Shown: positions 10,596 to 21,931, counted from the first letter of the stretch. The stretch is DNA of 42,228 nucleotides from Zygnema cylindricum (GCA_037447655.1 JBBHKE010001482.1:1-42228), one strand, 5' to 3'. Made by a program: numbers and translations. Notes: generated by a model from the sequence alone, not told the origin.

Positions 10596-13500
10596 GTTTC
10601 GCCGCATGGGTGGGTGAAAGTTCGAAGGCAGTCGCGGCGGAAACGAATATCGGACCGAATCGAGTCGATGATGGAGTCCACAGTGGGAGAGGAAGGGAGA
10701 ATTTCCTTCATGGAGCTCGACGAGCCAATGGAGGGGACTCAATCCCTCCCTATTCTTATCCCTCCTCCTCCGAGAGATTCCTCTCCTTCCCGTGGATCGT
10801 TCTCCGAGCCTCTAAAATCGAAGGGAGGGAAAAAACAAGGTTCAAAAAGCGGCAGTAAAGCTCCAAAGCGGAGGCCTGCGTCGCGACAAGTGGAGGTTTT
10901 GGCTTCGGAATCTGATTTAGGCACTGCTGGAGCAAATCCTGAGAGTGAATTTGACCAGAGTGACGGTGAGGGGATGGGGAGAGAGGGGAGTTGGCAAGGT
11001 GAGAAAGGATGGGTGGAGGTAATGGAGATGGAGATGGAGATGGAGGGAGATGGAGAGGGGGAGGGAGAGTGGAGCCTTTACGAAGAGAGAGGAGACGATC
11101 TTCTGATGGAAGCTTCAGTTCTGGCATTGGAGGAGGTGATTGAGCGACGTATGAAGCGGATACGGAAGTAAGCCGTTTTTTGCGCTTTTTTTTTTTGCAT
11201 GCATGGATTTTTAATTTTAAAGACCTGCGAGTGAATCGGCTAAGTATTTTCTCCAAATGATGTTTAACGAGAATCTTTTCTGCAAATGAAGTCGGAGATG
11301 ATATTTTTTCAGGAGGTATATATGCCAACATGAATCAGCTGCTTTTGAAAATCCTTTGTTGAGCAGATAGATATCCACTGTCAATTTTTTTTTACCTTGT
11401 TAAGTAAGCAGTTCTCACTGTTCAACTGAAACTACACGTTTTTTCATGGAAGGTCTATGGAGGATGACAAGGGAGCCTGTCTTTGACGAAATTGTTTATG
11501 GATTTATTTGTTTTCGTCTTTCTCTGGTTAGATAGAGACCTGTATGGGAAACGCTCAGACCAGGGACAAGGAAGCATGTTGGCAGTCATTTGTTTCAATG
11601 TCAGCGATTTCAATTTGCATACTTAGTCCTCTCCTTGTTAGTTTGTTCTTGCCATTAGAATCGTTCTGGATTCCTAAGCATATACTTCCGACAAAATTAA
11701 TGGATAATCAATAACTTTATAACAACAATGTCAGAAAAATTGTATGTCTGAGTTATTTAGGTGGCCGAGGGAGCCACACAGCGCCTGCCTTGACTGACAG
11801 CAGGCCTGTGCTTGCAGGCTGGTGAAGCTGTACCGGTCGCAGTACTGGGCCCTCATAGAAGAGATGAGAGCGAAACACCGGAAGTTTTACCTTCGGACAG
11901 GAAGGGGCGGCTGGCGGGAAGAAGCGGAAGCAGAGGCTGGAGGTCCACTCGCTTTAGGGTTTCGAGGATACGGACGGCAGGAGCCCCATGCCCCGGACAA
12001 ACCCGCAAATGCCACACTCCACTGTGCTGCGTCAGGGCCCTGTCTGGCCAAGCCTTTGGCCCTCAGTGTATTCTGTCTAGACCACATTTTGCTTGAGCCA
12101 AGGCAGCGCTTGTATAAGCCATGTGCGTTTGTCATTCGAAGGTATGCTCTCATTTTCCTTGATATTAGTGCTGTAAGAACTTGAGAAATTTTCGGAATAG
12201 AATGTAGCTACTGGTAATTAGTATGGAGTACGGTAAGTATTTTACACGTAGGGTCACCGTGACACTGGTAGATGCTTTTTCCGTGCACCTGTTTGTAATT
12301 GCTACGATACATATTCTTCTAAACTTCTTTTATTACAAATAATGCTTAATCAAATGTGGATAATAGCAAGATTGTTACTTTTAGGTGTAAGTTTAAATTA
12401 ATTGCTGAGGCTACTCATTGCAAAAGAGAAAAAAAACAGTTCTTTGATTATTATTGTTTATTTCTAGCCAAGAGCTAAAGAAGGCAGGTTCAACAAAGAA
12501 GAATGAGAAGGTTCATTATTTAAAGGAGCATCTACAGATCTACTTGGATAGCCTTTCTTGAAAGTATGAACTGTTTCAATGTTGAAGATAATCATATCTT
12601 CTTTGTTTATAAGCTATTCCTAACTTGGAAATGTAGTGCTTTTGTAGTGTGTCATTGCACACTCACCACTATGTGGGTTTGAAATAAATTTGGATATCAA
12701 TATTGACAACACTAATAGCTGTAACCACGGTAATGTCAATATTAGATCATACTGCTCGGTTGCTAATGTATGAATTATGCTACTAATTTTCGCGTGAGAC
12801 TGTTAGCACGCCTATTCTTTGGACTTTACACAACTACAAAGAAATTAATGACACGTCCGGGAATGTTATCAAGCCGCGTCGATTTTGAATAAGGAGGTTT
12901 TTGTTAATGTAGTTTTAGCATTGTTGTTCTTATACATCTTCTTTAAGATTTTTTCCAGTACTTTGTTGTTATCATTTTTTTCATAGAAACCGCAAGGAAT
13001 GTCCACATCAAGCACATCAAACTGAGAAACTTGGTTATCGCCAACGATTAGTAATGGTGTTAAATCAAAAGCATCAAGATATAATTTTCACTTGTCAGAA
13101 GGAATGTGTATCCTTCGATTTTATGAAAACGCTACGTTTATACTACCAGTTTCGATTATTACTTGATGAACAAAAATAAACTTCTCCAAGCAAAAGTTCT
13201 ATCTTGGAAATACGAGAAATCCTAAATTAGTAGAATTCCACGTTTTGTTCCTAATTAAGTAATCCTTATTTCAAGTGTTACCAGGTTTTTTGTGAAAGTA
13301 CCATGTTTAAATCTTTAGTTGTTGTCATCTGTTTACTATAATATGATTACATAAACATACCTATTAAACAGATGCATAATATTCATAGGGGACAACAATA
13401 GATATGGGGTGTAAAAAGCTATATCTAGAATAGAACACTTGCAAATTGCATATGTGACAAATGACTTAATGGTGTACTCGTGAATAATTCAAAGCGGTAC

Positions 13501-14444
13501 AGGATGAAATTTTATGTACAAAAAACACCAGCTGCCATAAGGCTGAAGGTACAATTTGACTATCATATTGCGAAAGAAAATTTGAATAGGAAGAAAGGAT
13601 TTTTGTCCCTCATGAATGTTATGTCGCGCATATTTTGTCTCATTGTAAGTTGCATGTGGGAAAAAATTACTTGTTTTTATATTTTGCACTTGAGTCAAAT
13701 TCTGCATGGGAGCAATTTTAAATGTGGAAAAAAATCGCAAATTTTCTTGTCCAAGAAATTTTTTTCCACGCACTACAGCAGTCACAATTATGCCTTGATT
13801 TTGTGACAGCTGGCGTTATTGTATAGGTTGATGGCTCAACATATACATTTATGTACTTTTGTACTATTTGTACAAAAGTACATCACTAAATCGTTTGTTG
13901 CACATGCAATTTGCAAGTGTTTCATCAGGCCCTGCGGGTATGGCTTACCCTTTTAGATAGTTGTTCCATAAATATGTATATAGTTATCTCATATGCATTA
14001 CGCTTGTCCATCATAAATAAGACAGTGCATTATATTTGTCGCTTAATTAATATATTTTAGTTTTTTTGTAAAAATATCTGTCAATCAGCCGGTATTTGAT
14101 GAAATTCACATGCTTTTTTTAGATTTGTTTTGTCGTTTTGTTTTTTTTTTTTGTGCCCCTCCCCGCGCAGTGGTTCAGGAGGCAGCGTCCACTGTGGCCG
14201 GCCCGTTCTATGTGCTGTTTCTCTGTTACTCTGTCCAGAACACCAGGAAACGGCGCAGAAACAATCTAAGCGAGCCCTAAAACGATCATCGGCTGCTTTC
14301 CCGTCTTCTCGAGGAAGAGAGTACCTCCCAGGAAACACTAAAGGGAGCCCAAAATTCCATCTCATTATCAACGAATATGTGCGCGCCATTCAGAGGAAGA
14401 GGAGACACCTTGCAGCCGCTGAAGCTGCTTCTGGAAAAATGTAA
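10593..14444 (+). CDS. INO80 complex subunit D-like protein, double C3H zinc finger
   Basis: Exons 10593-11167, 11818-12141 and 14171-14444 (TAA) join in phases 2 and 2 to about 390 residues. Exon 1 encodes a basic N terminus, a disordered Ser/Pro/Lys region and an acidic run (alternating Met/Glu, then Gly/Glu). Exon 2 opens with the family signature LYRSQYWALIEEMRAKHRKF. It then carries a first zinc-binding motif, C-x6-C-x10-C-xx-H followed by LYKPC. Exon 3 holds the second motif (CGRP...CPEH) and the conserved end FHLIINEYVRAIQRKRR. This is the zf-C3Hc3H family of INO80D-like and KANSL2 proteins, which sit in chromatin-remodelling or histone-acetylation complexes; a nuclear role is inferred. 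The start is uncertain: the frame is open to an ATG at 10530, and later Met codons near residue 27 are also possible. Bases before 10596 belong to a transposable element. Confidence 0.85.
12468..12561 (+). CDS. Possible alternative last exon of the INO80D-like gene
   Basis: A pyrimidine tract and acceptor (tttatttctag) precede a 94-nt open segment. It reads on in phase from exon 2 (AG plus C gives Ser) as QELKKAGSTKKNEKVHY and ends in TGA at 12559-12561. An AATAAA follows at 12683-12688. Use of this exon would give a shorter protein lacking the second zinc motif. The peptide (Lys-rich, helix-prone) was not recognised. It may instead be a chance open segment in intron 2. Confidence 0.4.
12683..12688 (+). 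terminator. Candidate poly(A) signal for the short INO80D-like form
   Basis: AATAAA lies about 120 bp after the stop of the possible alternative last exon. It would matter only if that exon is used. Confidence 0.3.
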
Positions 14445-15566
14445 AAAGAGAAGTTGAACTCGGGGTTGTCTGTGGATGCTTTAGTGGGAAAAGTATAAGA
14501 AAATAGCCTCCTCAAGAAGTGAAATGTTTGAGTCGAATTGATATATCTAATGAGGACAAGGCTCTTAAAGGAGGATCACTGCTTGGAAAAACCTCATCAC
14601 CGCGGGATTTCGATAAAGTCAGGACTTAGTAATGGAGCAAAATAAAAGTTCTATGGGGGATTCTAGTGCCAGTAAGAAACTGGGCTATGGAGTAGGACGC
14701 GGATGAGCGGGTAGGATTGGAGTTCACATCACCTGTGAGGAATATTTGTAATCAAGGAGAGATAGGAGGCCAGCGACCTGGGAGAACTGGAGGGAGAGTT
14801 TCTGGACAGGGTGGTAGGGGTAGTGCCAACAACCATAGCGGTCTAGTAGCTGGAAGTATCCTATAAGAGAGGGAGAGAAAGATTGGGATTTTCAGAGGAT
14901 ATGATTGGGTTCAAAGGGGAGGAGATGGAGGGGATTGAAGGGAGAGTTAGTAATAGGAGTGGTTCCCTTGATTTGGCAAAAGTTGCACCACGGAAAGGAG
15001 AGATTAGCCAGGGAAACGAACGAACATTGGGGTTGAGAGAGTTTGGGTCAACCAGATCGCCTTATATTTTGTCAGAGCTCAGGCCTTCCCCTAGTGTTAG
15101 CGATTTATTTGTATCAAACAAAGCCTGGGACTGGAGGTGATGTTTAGCTGAGCCCTCGTCTCCGGTTTCTCTGAGATTGAATGCAACGCAAAAACTGAAG
15201 GAGAACCGTCCCCTTTGCTGACTGGTGTAAGAAACGTAGGTGATATTGCTTATTTGTTGAGTGACATGAAATATTTGAGAAATGTGGTATCAAGGAGGAT
15301 AAGAATAAATAAAGGAGGATTATTGATGGACTTTGAATAGCTATCCATTGGAGGATTAGGGGGTGATATCCCATTGCAGAAATTGTCTTTCAAATGACAT
15401 TATACTTGTGTCAAACAGTGAGGCAGTAAGAAGTAAGAGTATTTTGCCTTTTTGGTCCTCTTCGGGCTGAAAAGATCGAACTGAACCAGTCACAACCAGG
15501 GGGAAGGGAGACTGTTATCAGAAAAACTGGCTCAGGTTTTAGAGTCCTCCAAAATAACTCTAACTA
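14445..15566 (+). other. Region downstream of the INO80D-like gene
   Basis: No gene is assigned. 14700-15140 is purine-rich and contains an 85-codon open stretch (14883-15140) in the same frame as the preceding coding sequence, separated from it by many stops. It may be 3' UTR or a decayed coding tail. The rest has no visible structure. Confidence 0.4.
14641..14646 (+). terminator. Candidate poly(A) signal of the INO80D-like gene
   Basis: AATAAA about 200 bp after the TAA at 14442-14444, a plausible 3' UTR length for a plant-type gene. Chance AATAAA is common in this AT-rich DNA. Confidence 0.35.
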
Positions 15567-15783
15567 CATTGTCCATCGCTATTGGTGTTCAACATTTTCT
15601 GGGCACTCGAAGTATTCTTTCTCATCACAGAGTTTTCTGGTTTTAATCTTGACATCACGATTGGAAGGTGAGACCGCTACCTTTCGGTTCTCCCTTTAAA
15701 AACACAAAACTCCAACTTTGACGATCTAGTGAAAGACTTTTAGTGCCCAAAAAAATGTCTAACACAAATAGCGATGGTCAGTG
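15567..15783. mobile_element. Mariner-like MITE (copy 2), TA target duplication
   Basis: The left end reads CATTGTCCATCGCTATTGG and the right end read in reverse is CACTGACCATCGCTATTTG. Both continue through a GTGTT-x-CATTTT block and GGGCAC, giving about 41 bp of imperfect inverted ends. TA flanks at 15565-15566 and 15784-15785. It is 217 bp and non-coding, and its termini match those of the copy at 3174-3376. Confidence 0.7.
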
Positions 15784-18084
15784 TACCGTGAAGCCGTGAA
15801 GAGGAATGCTGATGTGGCATCCTCCACCAAAAAGTCACCAACAGACAAGGTGTGTCCAATATCCCACCTGATTCCGACTATTAGTTCAAAAGCAGGCTTT
15901 TTAACTATATGGGACTTTTTTTGTTCCCGTGATACAAAATGGTTATGTATGCATACATACAATATGGTAGCTTACCCAACGCTCCACAATATGACATCAT
16001 CATTCGTCAGAGAACATCAAATGACATGTGCTGTAACGTCGCATATTCCTGAAAGGACAAATCAGCAGAAAATTCAACACTCGTTAAGGCGGCCGACAGA
16101 AAGAAAAATTGGGAGTTCCTGTCACTAATTGTAACTGTTGGATTCTCGTCCCATTCTTGTCTTTTGAATTGACGTGGAAAATTATTACTCAAAAACATAC
16201 AATATGCTCAATTGTATGCATACATTTAAACTATGTTCCGTCTCCTTTTTATTCTAGTGAATGTCACATTTTGGCTTTATTTAGATTCTTTTGCATGTTA
16301 AATGTCTGTTCTGGGTTGTGCAGGAGTTGTGTTTGTTGTAATTTTTTGCTGAAGAACATGCTGGGATCAAGATTATGAAGCTCTGTGAAGCAATCTCATC
16401 AGCAGAGGCAGATCAGAAATGAGGTATATGTAATCCAGATTTATTGAGCTGCTTTTTTTTTTTAAGACCACTTTTGGCTGGAAGTTTAGTCGAGATTGGC
16501 TTTTCTTGGTTCAACACTGGGATTGTTTGTTATTTGCTGCATTGTCCATTGCATTGCGTCCTTTGCATCGTGTATTCACTGTATTCACTTGATTGTCAGT
16601 TAAGCCGTCTTTGCTTAGCCTCTCTTCAATTGCTGTTGCATTGTCGTGATGTTGTTTGACAGTATACTCTCTTTGTAGTTGTTTTGGTTATTTGTGGAAA
16701 CAAGTGTGCAATCGGTTAATGAGTGGTATCAAAGGAGTGTGTTCAAACTAGCCTCTTGTCAGTGACGATGGTCTCCTTCCATGGTATGTTCGCGATAATG
16801 GTCTCGTCTTTGATGGTCTGTTAAGTGCCCCTTACAAATTTTTTTCATGCATTAATTGTGTAACTGGAGATGAATTGAAGTCACATCTTTGATGAATTTT
16901 GGACCGCGGAACATGGTTGTTTTATGCATTAGATTAGCTACTCATGGTGATATTTGATAATTTTGCAGATGAATTCGCGCCTTACAGATTTGGATTCAGC
17001 TATTGAAGCGCACAGGCACAGAAATAACGTCCTTATTTCAGTCAGTTATCATTTCACCCAATGACGGAGATTGTAAGATTTTAAGTTTTTTCCACTGTCT
17101 GTTTTGTTATGCATTGTATCTGAGGATGTGATAATGTGGTTTTAAATAACCTGTAGTCTCTGGGGTTGCAAACGAACTTTTTGAAACTGATAAACTGGAG
17201 CAGGATGAATAGAATAAGTTGTTGTACAAGTTTGGGTGTGCTATATGTGGCTCTGATTGATTGTTTTTAAACGTTACCACTTTCTTCTAAAACGTGTCGT
17301 TAACTTTATAGCTGGGAAGTTCAAATGTTATATTATGTTATATTTTATAGTTCAAATGTTTGAAAACAATGGAAACGCTTTCTTATTATACACGTACTGG
17401 TACTGGTTTTTTGAGTATAATATTCCCATAGTAATAGAAAACCACATAAAGCGTTTACCATTGTTCTCGTACATTTGAATTATGGTTGGAAGTTTGGGCA
17501 TTGAAAGTGAAGCGGGTTCTCTGATGCATTTTTTAGTGAAGCATGTTTGCAGTCCATTAGGGTATTCAGAACATCTCTTGTAAGGTTGATCTTGTAACTT
17601 GTGGTTTTCTAGATTTAGTGGATAATCGTGAAGCTTGAAGTTTTCTTGTAGCATTTTATTCAAAATAGTTGTTTTTCTGTTACTCTTCAGTTTTAAGTTA
17701 GCTTCTGCTTAAGTTTTTGTAACATTCTATTGAAAATATTTTGCTTTTCTTTACCATTTTGTTTTAAGTTTTTGCTAAGTTGTAACAATGTTTTTATCTT
17801 GAGTTTGTACCAAGTTGCTTTTGCAGTAGGGCAGTAGTTGCGGTTCCCCTATATCCATATTCATTCTGGGTTGGAACTGAAACAGTGTTGAGTTGCTAGC
17901 TCAGATGTCTAGCCCGTGTGCTCATTACTTCTTTGCATTTTCCAGATCCGCCAAGAGAAGGCCGTACACCGCACTCTAAATGTGGTGAGCATGGAGGGAA
18001 CGTGGAAATGCCTTGTGGCGAGCGTGGTCAGGTGAGGAACGATCTTTGTTTCTTTAGCTCTTAGAGAATGTTAGTTCTCTACAA

Positions 18085-18235
18085 ATGGATGTTCTTGTGG
18101 AGAGAGAGGAGAGGGAGAGGGTTAGGGAGGGGGAGAACTACAGGGGGGTAGAGGGAGGGGGAGAGGGGAGAGAGGGAGGGGGAGAGGGGAGAGAGGGAGG
18201 GGAGGGGGAGAGGAGGGGGAGGGGGAGGGGAGTGC
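18085..18235 (+). repeat. GA-rich simple repeat (GAGAGGGAGG)
   Basis: Purine-only run with GAGAGGGAGGGG units, just after the third segment of the V-ATPase remnant, inside what would be its intron. The Arg/Gly/Glu reading frame here is a product of the repeat. Confidence 0.85.
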
Positions 18236-18689
18236 GGTGGGGACCTTGCTGTACACTATTAGTGGTTTTATTGAATCAGTGCATGCTCCCAGAACTCAAG
18301 GCATGTCTCAGCCTGAAATAGGGTACTATTTACTTATTTTGGTTGTTTAGTTATGTTGTTCGAGGCCAACTGCACCTTGTGTCGTTGTTAAGTGTTTATG
18401 TTTTTTCGCCACTTAAATCAACTTTTCTTTGTGCACAGCTGTCGGATTGTTAATCCGATGGTTGCCATGGAAAGGGAAGATATCGGGATTCTTAACTTCC
18501 GATTGGTGGTCCCTTATCGTAGATCAGACATGTGTGCACGAAGAAAAGCTGATATAAGTGGCGAAAAAACACTAACGCTAATAGCGCTACGTGGTTTAGT
18601 GTGAGAGATGTTGAAGGGGAGGGCAGGAGGGGGTGATAGAATAGTGGTAATAATCCTCTTAGCATTCTAGATTGTATGGCATTTTTTCG

Positions 18690-18819
18690 TAAAGCTTCGA
18701 TGCGAGTCGAGACGAGACTGTTTAAGTCTGTAGTAATTTGTTCAAGGCACAATAACTTGTCTAAGCCGTAATGTCCTGTTTAAGCTGTTAGTAATTTGTT
18801 TAGCCGTAATTTGTGCGAG

Positions 18820-18853
<34 letters not shown>

Positions 18854-19140
18854 AGACTGTAGTAACTTGTTTTAACTGCAATAAGCTGTTTAAACCCTGA
18901 TCCCTTTTTTTTTTTTTTGGCGTAACAGCTTAAAACTGTGATGTCTTGTTTAAGCTGTAGTTTCCTCGTTTAATTTATAGTATCTTGTTCAAAATGGGAT
19001 AACTTGTCTACACGGTAATAAGTTTTTTAAACCGTGATGACTTTGTTAAGCCATATTAACCTGTTTAAACTGTAACTTCTTGTTTAAACTGTATTTTTTT
19101 GTTTAAACTGTAACTTTTTGTTTAAACTGCGACAAATTGT
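18690..19140 (+). repeat. Degenerate ~20-bp repeat with GTTTAA(A/G)C core, plus GAGAGT microsatellite
   Basis: Many diverged copies of a unit like CTTGTTTAAACTGTAA follow one another, clearest at 19050-19135. A GAGTGA/GAGAGT microsatellite lies at about 18818-18856 inside the array. It occupies the interval between two exon-like segments of the V-ATPase remnant. Confidence 0.7.
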
Positions 19141-19189
19141 GGCTGTGCAGATTCAAGAAACTCTGCAAGAGGGCACCTCTTGGCAGCAA

Positions 19190-20795
19190 CTTTTAAAAAA
19201 TTTGAAGCAGTCAACATAGTCTAGCCAATTCATACGAGGGGGGGGGTCTCCGTCAACCTATTTCAAGACAAACAGAGGGACTAGCTGGGAATTGTGGGTG
19301 CATATGGGTAGTATTGTTTTGTGACCCAGTCAAGTTAGAATCTAATTGGTAGTCTGCCTGTTTCAAGGAAATGAGGTAGCAGTATCCAGAGATAGACATG
19401 TGTTATAATCACGGTAGAGTTGACTTGAGCCTTTGGTGCAATGCTCTCATGTTTTAAAAAATGCTTGTGTACTTCGTATAACTTTTGAGTGAAATCAAGG
19501 GAACAACGGCGTTATTTGCCCATCTAATCTTCTTCTGCCCTTCTTCTTTTGGAGGATCTGATGATGTCGCGTGTTGGTATGTCTGTGTGGTTTCCTTTAT
19601 TTTTAATGTGTTACGAGGATTTCAGATGTTAATCGGTTCTCTTCGTTTATTGCTTGCATACAAATGTACGTACAACTGCCGACTTTCAGTTTTTGCGTCA
19701 TCAAACAAAGTTAATCGCATCTTTTGTTACCGTACAAAATGAGTTTTTTTTACGGACGGTAATTGGGGGAGCAAAACTGAGCGCATTGGCTTATACCTGT
19801 TTGCAGATGCTGATACATCCGCAATCACTGACGGTACTTTTGCTTTCTGATGCAATCAGTCGCATGTGATTGCCAACCCTTCGGATGCTCGTTGCGACAG
19901 GTGGCGCCCTACAATTGAGAAGTTTCAGATGTCAGCGTTATACTATGATGTTGGAACATTCGGAACTTTACAATGTTTTACTGTGAGAAATAGGAAGCCG
20001 ATGCAGCATGCACACTGTTTTACGATACGATATGCACAAGACCCCATGCATTATGGCCAGCAAAAAACTTCAGGGTTAAAACTTCAGGGTGGAGTTGCGC
20101 ATCAATAGATAGCAAATTGAATGGGGACCAAAGTGGCTTGAACAGTTGAAAGTTTTGGAAAAAAGAAGGTTTTTTTGGGAACTTTCATATCTACCCACCA
20201 AAATCGTTGAGGTCGGCCCATAATCTAAGCCGTGTAAAAACGAACGTAATAACAAGTTTCAGACAATCGATGGGACCGTGCAATAGCCCCAGTGGTACAT
20301 AAGGAAAGAAAGGCACATCTCCATCATGACTTTACAAGATACCTTTACCGAAAAACAGATAAAAAAGGCAAAAACATACATAAATTATGTACTACAATGC
20401 TTTAAAAAAAAAAAAAGGACCGCGGTGTGTTATAAAATGTATATACGGTCAAAATAACTTATGGTGGGAATAATAGCAGGTCAAAAGTGAAATTAACAGG
20501 CGCGAAAAAGTACAGTAGCGATACATTCTTCCAGTTCGAAGCGACAAAACTTCATTTTTTAACCATGGTTAAGTTTAACGTCATCAGGTCATCATCACAC
20601 CCTGCGACGCATCTTCAATTCTCCATCGTACATCATCCGCGTTCTGTGCTTGCTGCTGCCGTACAATACCGTACCGCGCATGACCTCGCTCTTCCGCACT
20701 TCTGTCGTTTCCCTTGCCGTACTATTCCGTACCGCGTACGCGATGCCGAGCTTGCTGCAGAGATCCGAGGGATATTCCGCCACGCGCTCCGCCCG
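19190..20795. other. Gene-free stretch after the V-ATPase remnant
   Basis: No exon, repeat family or regulatory array that I can support. There is a G8 run near 19231 and a 15-A run near 20404. The open frames at 19485-20108 lack coding character. Confidence 0.5.
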
Positions 20796-20960
20796 ATGAT
20801 ATTTTTGGCGAGACGCCCCGCGCTCCGGAGTGAAGAGAGAGTGGGAGGATTAGGAAGCGCCGTACTATCTCGCCGTGGCTGCTTCGGCAGTGATTCTAGC
20901 AGTCGGTCTTTCCTCGAGCCCGAGTACCGGCTTAGTTGGTTGGGCTCATGGGGAGTTTGA
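20796..20960 (+). CDS. Low-confidence 5' exon candidate of an unrecognised gene
   Basis: A GC-rich island opens with ATG and reads MIFLARRPALRSEERVGGLG, then a Ser/Arg-rich stretch, ending in TGA after 54 residues. The Arg/Ser/Leu-rich, acid-poor start resembles an organelle-targeting presequence. It may splice from an internal GT to downstream exons, but no donor is compelling. It is offered because base composition changes sharply from the surroundings. Confidence 0.25.
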   Translation: MIFLARRPALRSEERVGGLGSAVLSRRGCFGSDSSSRSFLEPEYRLSWLGSWGV

Positions 20961-21772
20961 GAGTTGAAAGTCGTACGCTCGAAACATTGTTTTTATCCGT
21001 GAATGACCAAGATTGAAAATGTATATCTTTTTATTTCTTGTCCATTACAAGCTTAATTTATGAGCTTGAGTTTGAGAGTCTCTTGTCATGTGAATAAAAA
21101 ATAACAATTTCGACTTTTGTTAACATTTTAAACATTGTTCTTGTTCTTTTGGAACTTGTTGTGCGGGCATGTCTGTGTACCGTGGATCTTTACATGTGAT
21201 CTTGAATGCAAAAAAAATGATGGGGGTTTCAATAATCATTTACTTGCTATAAAATCACTGTATAATCAAAATCATTTAGGGTTATGTATTCATCTATTGT
21301 TACAAATTGTGATTTTTCAACCCTTTTCTAAGCTTTGCAGTTGCGAGGAAATTTCAGTTGCGGCTCCGCTTTCTCAGTATACGAGTATGAGTATCTTGTT
21401 CCCGTTTCAACTTCGAACTCGACTACCTTTACTTTGTGTTATGGTGATCCATATGACTGCAATTGAGGTAAATTGTGAAATCTTGAGGAATTTCGCTTTA
21501 TTTTAATTTCCATGAAGTAGCTTTTTTTGCTAAAGTTTTGCATTATCTTTCGATGTCAGGATCCCTGGTGAGATTTGGTTCGCCGAGTAAATTTCCATGA
21601 TTTTGGAGTGGATTTTTTGCATTGATGTATATCATGTCGAACAATTCGAAACGATCTTATTCTTCTCATCTCTATTAATTCAATCACTATGTATTAGAAT
21701 TGCAGATAACTCCTCTGCACCCTTTCCCCCCGAGCCTTCTTGTTGCTTTTTACCGTCAACGGGTATCAGTAG

Positions 21773-21931
21773 CTCTTCAACGAGCGCAAGCTGCGGCCCT
21801 TCTACGGCGGAGCACGGTGGCGGATGACAGGCGCGGCCTCCCAGATCTTCCACCACGAGATCCAATCCACATCCACGATCTTCGGGGGTGTGGGGTTTAG
21901 TTGGTTAGGGTTGTGTAGTCAACTTGTATAG
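21773..21931 (+). CDS. Candidate last exon of an unrecognised gene
   Basis: After a possible acceptor (gtatcagtag) there are 52 codons with very high G/C in third position, reading LFNERKLRPFYGGARWRMTG, then a segment with FHHEIQSTSTIFGG, ending in TAG. The composition is typical of a real exon, and AATAAA follows at 22106-22111. I do not recognise the protein. A separate open segment at about 21338-21467 (acceptor agctttgcag, donor gtaaat) could be an upstream exon but is weaker. Confidence 0.4.
   Translation, partial: LFNERKLRPFYGGARWRMTGAASQIFHHEIQSTSTIFGGVGFSWLGLCSQLV

Larger units (their letters stand above)
16324..19186 (+). pseudogene. VHA-a: Broken V-ATPase subunit a (V0 sector) gene remnant
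   Basis: Four segments in family order. 16324-16423 carries VVFVVIF, then in a shifted frame AEEHAGIKIMKLCEA, then QQRQIRNE. 16969-17072 carries SRLTDLDSAIEA, HRHRNN and VSYHFTQ. 17946-18031 carries RQEKAVHRTLN and KCLVA. 19151-about 19186 carries IQETLQEGT. These match the N-terminal cytosolic half of the proton-pump a subunit (regions FVVFFSGE, KICEAF, RHRNN, REKAVY-TLN, KCLVAEGW, IQDALQ). Splice borders are largely kept, so this is a genomic rather than a processed copy. Damage: a frame break in a T run near 16345, loss of the ANRYPFPED region, one missing base after CAATG (17059-17063) turning Trp into a stop, and one missing base near 18019. No transmembrane half is seen. Some single-base breaks sit in G runs and could be assembly errors. 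Confidence 0.6.

Noticed and set aside
15784-15852. Open segment after the MITE (YREAVKRNADVASS) considered as an exon
   Set aside because: No acceptor, the start is a GTG within the MITE boundary, and it matches neither V-ATPase nor any family I know.
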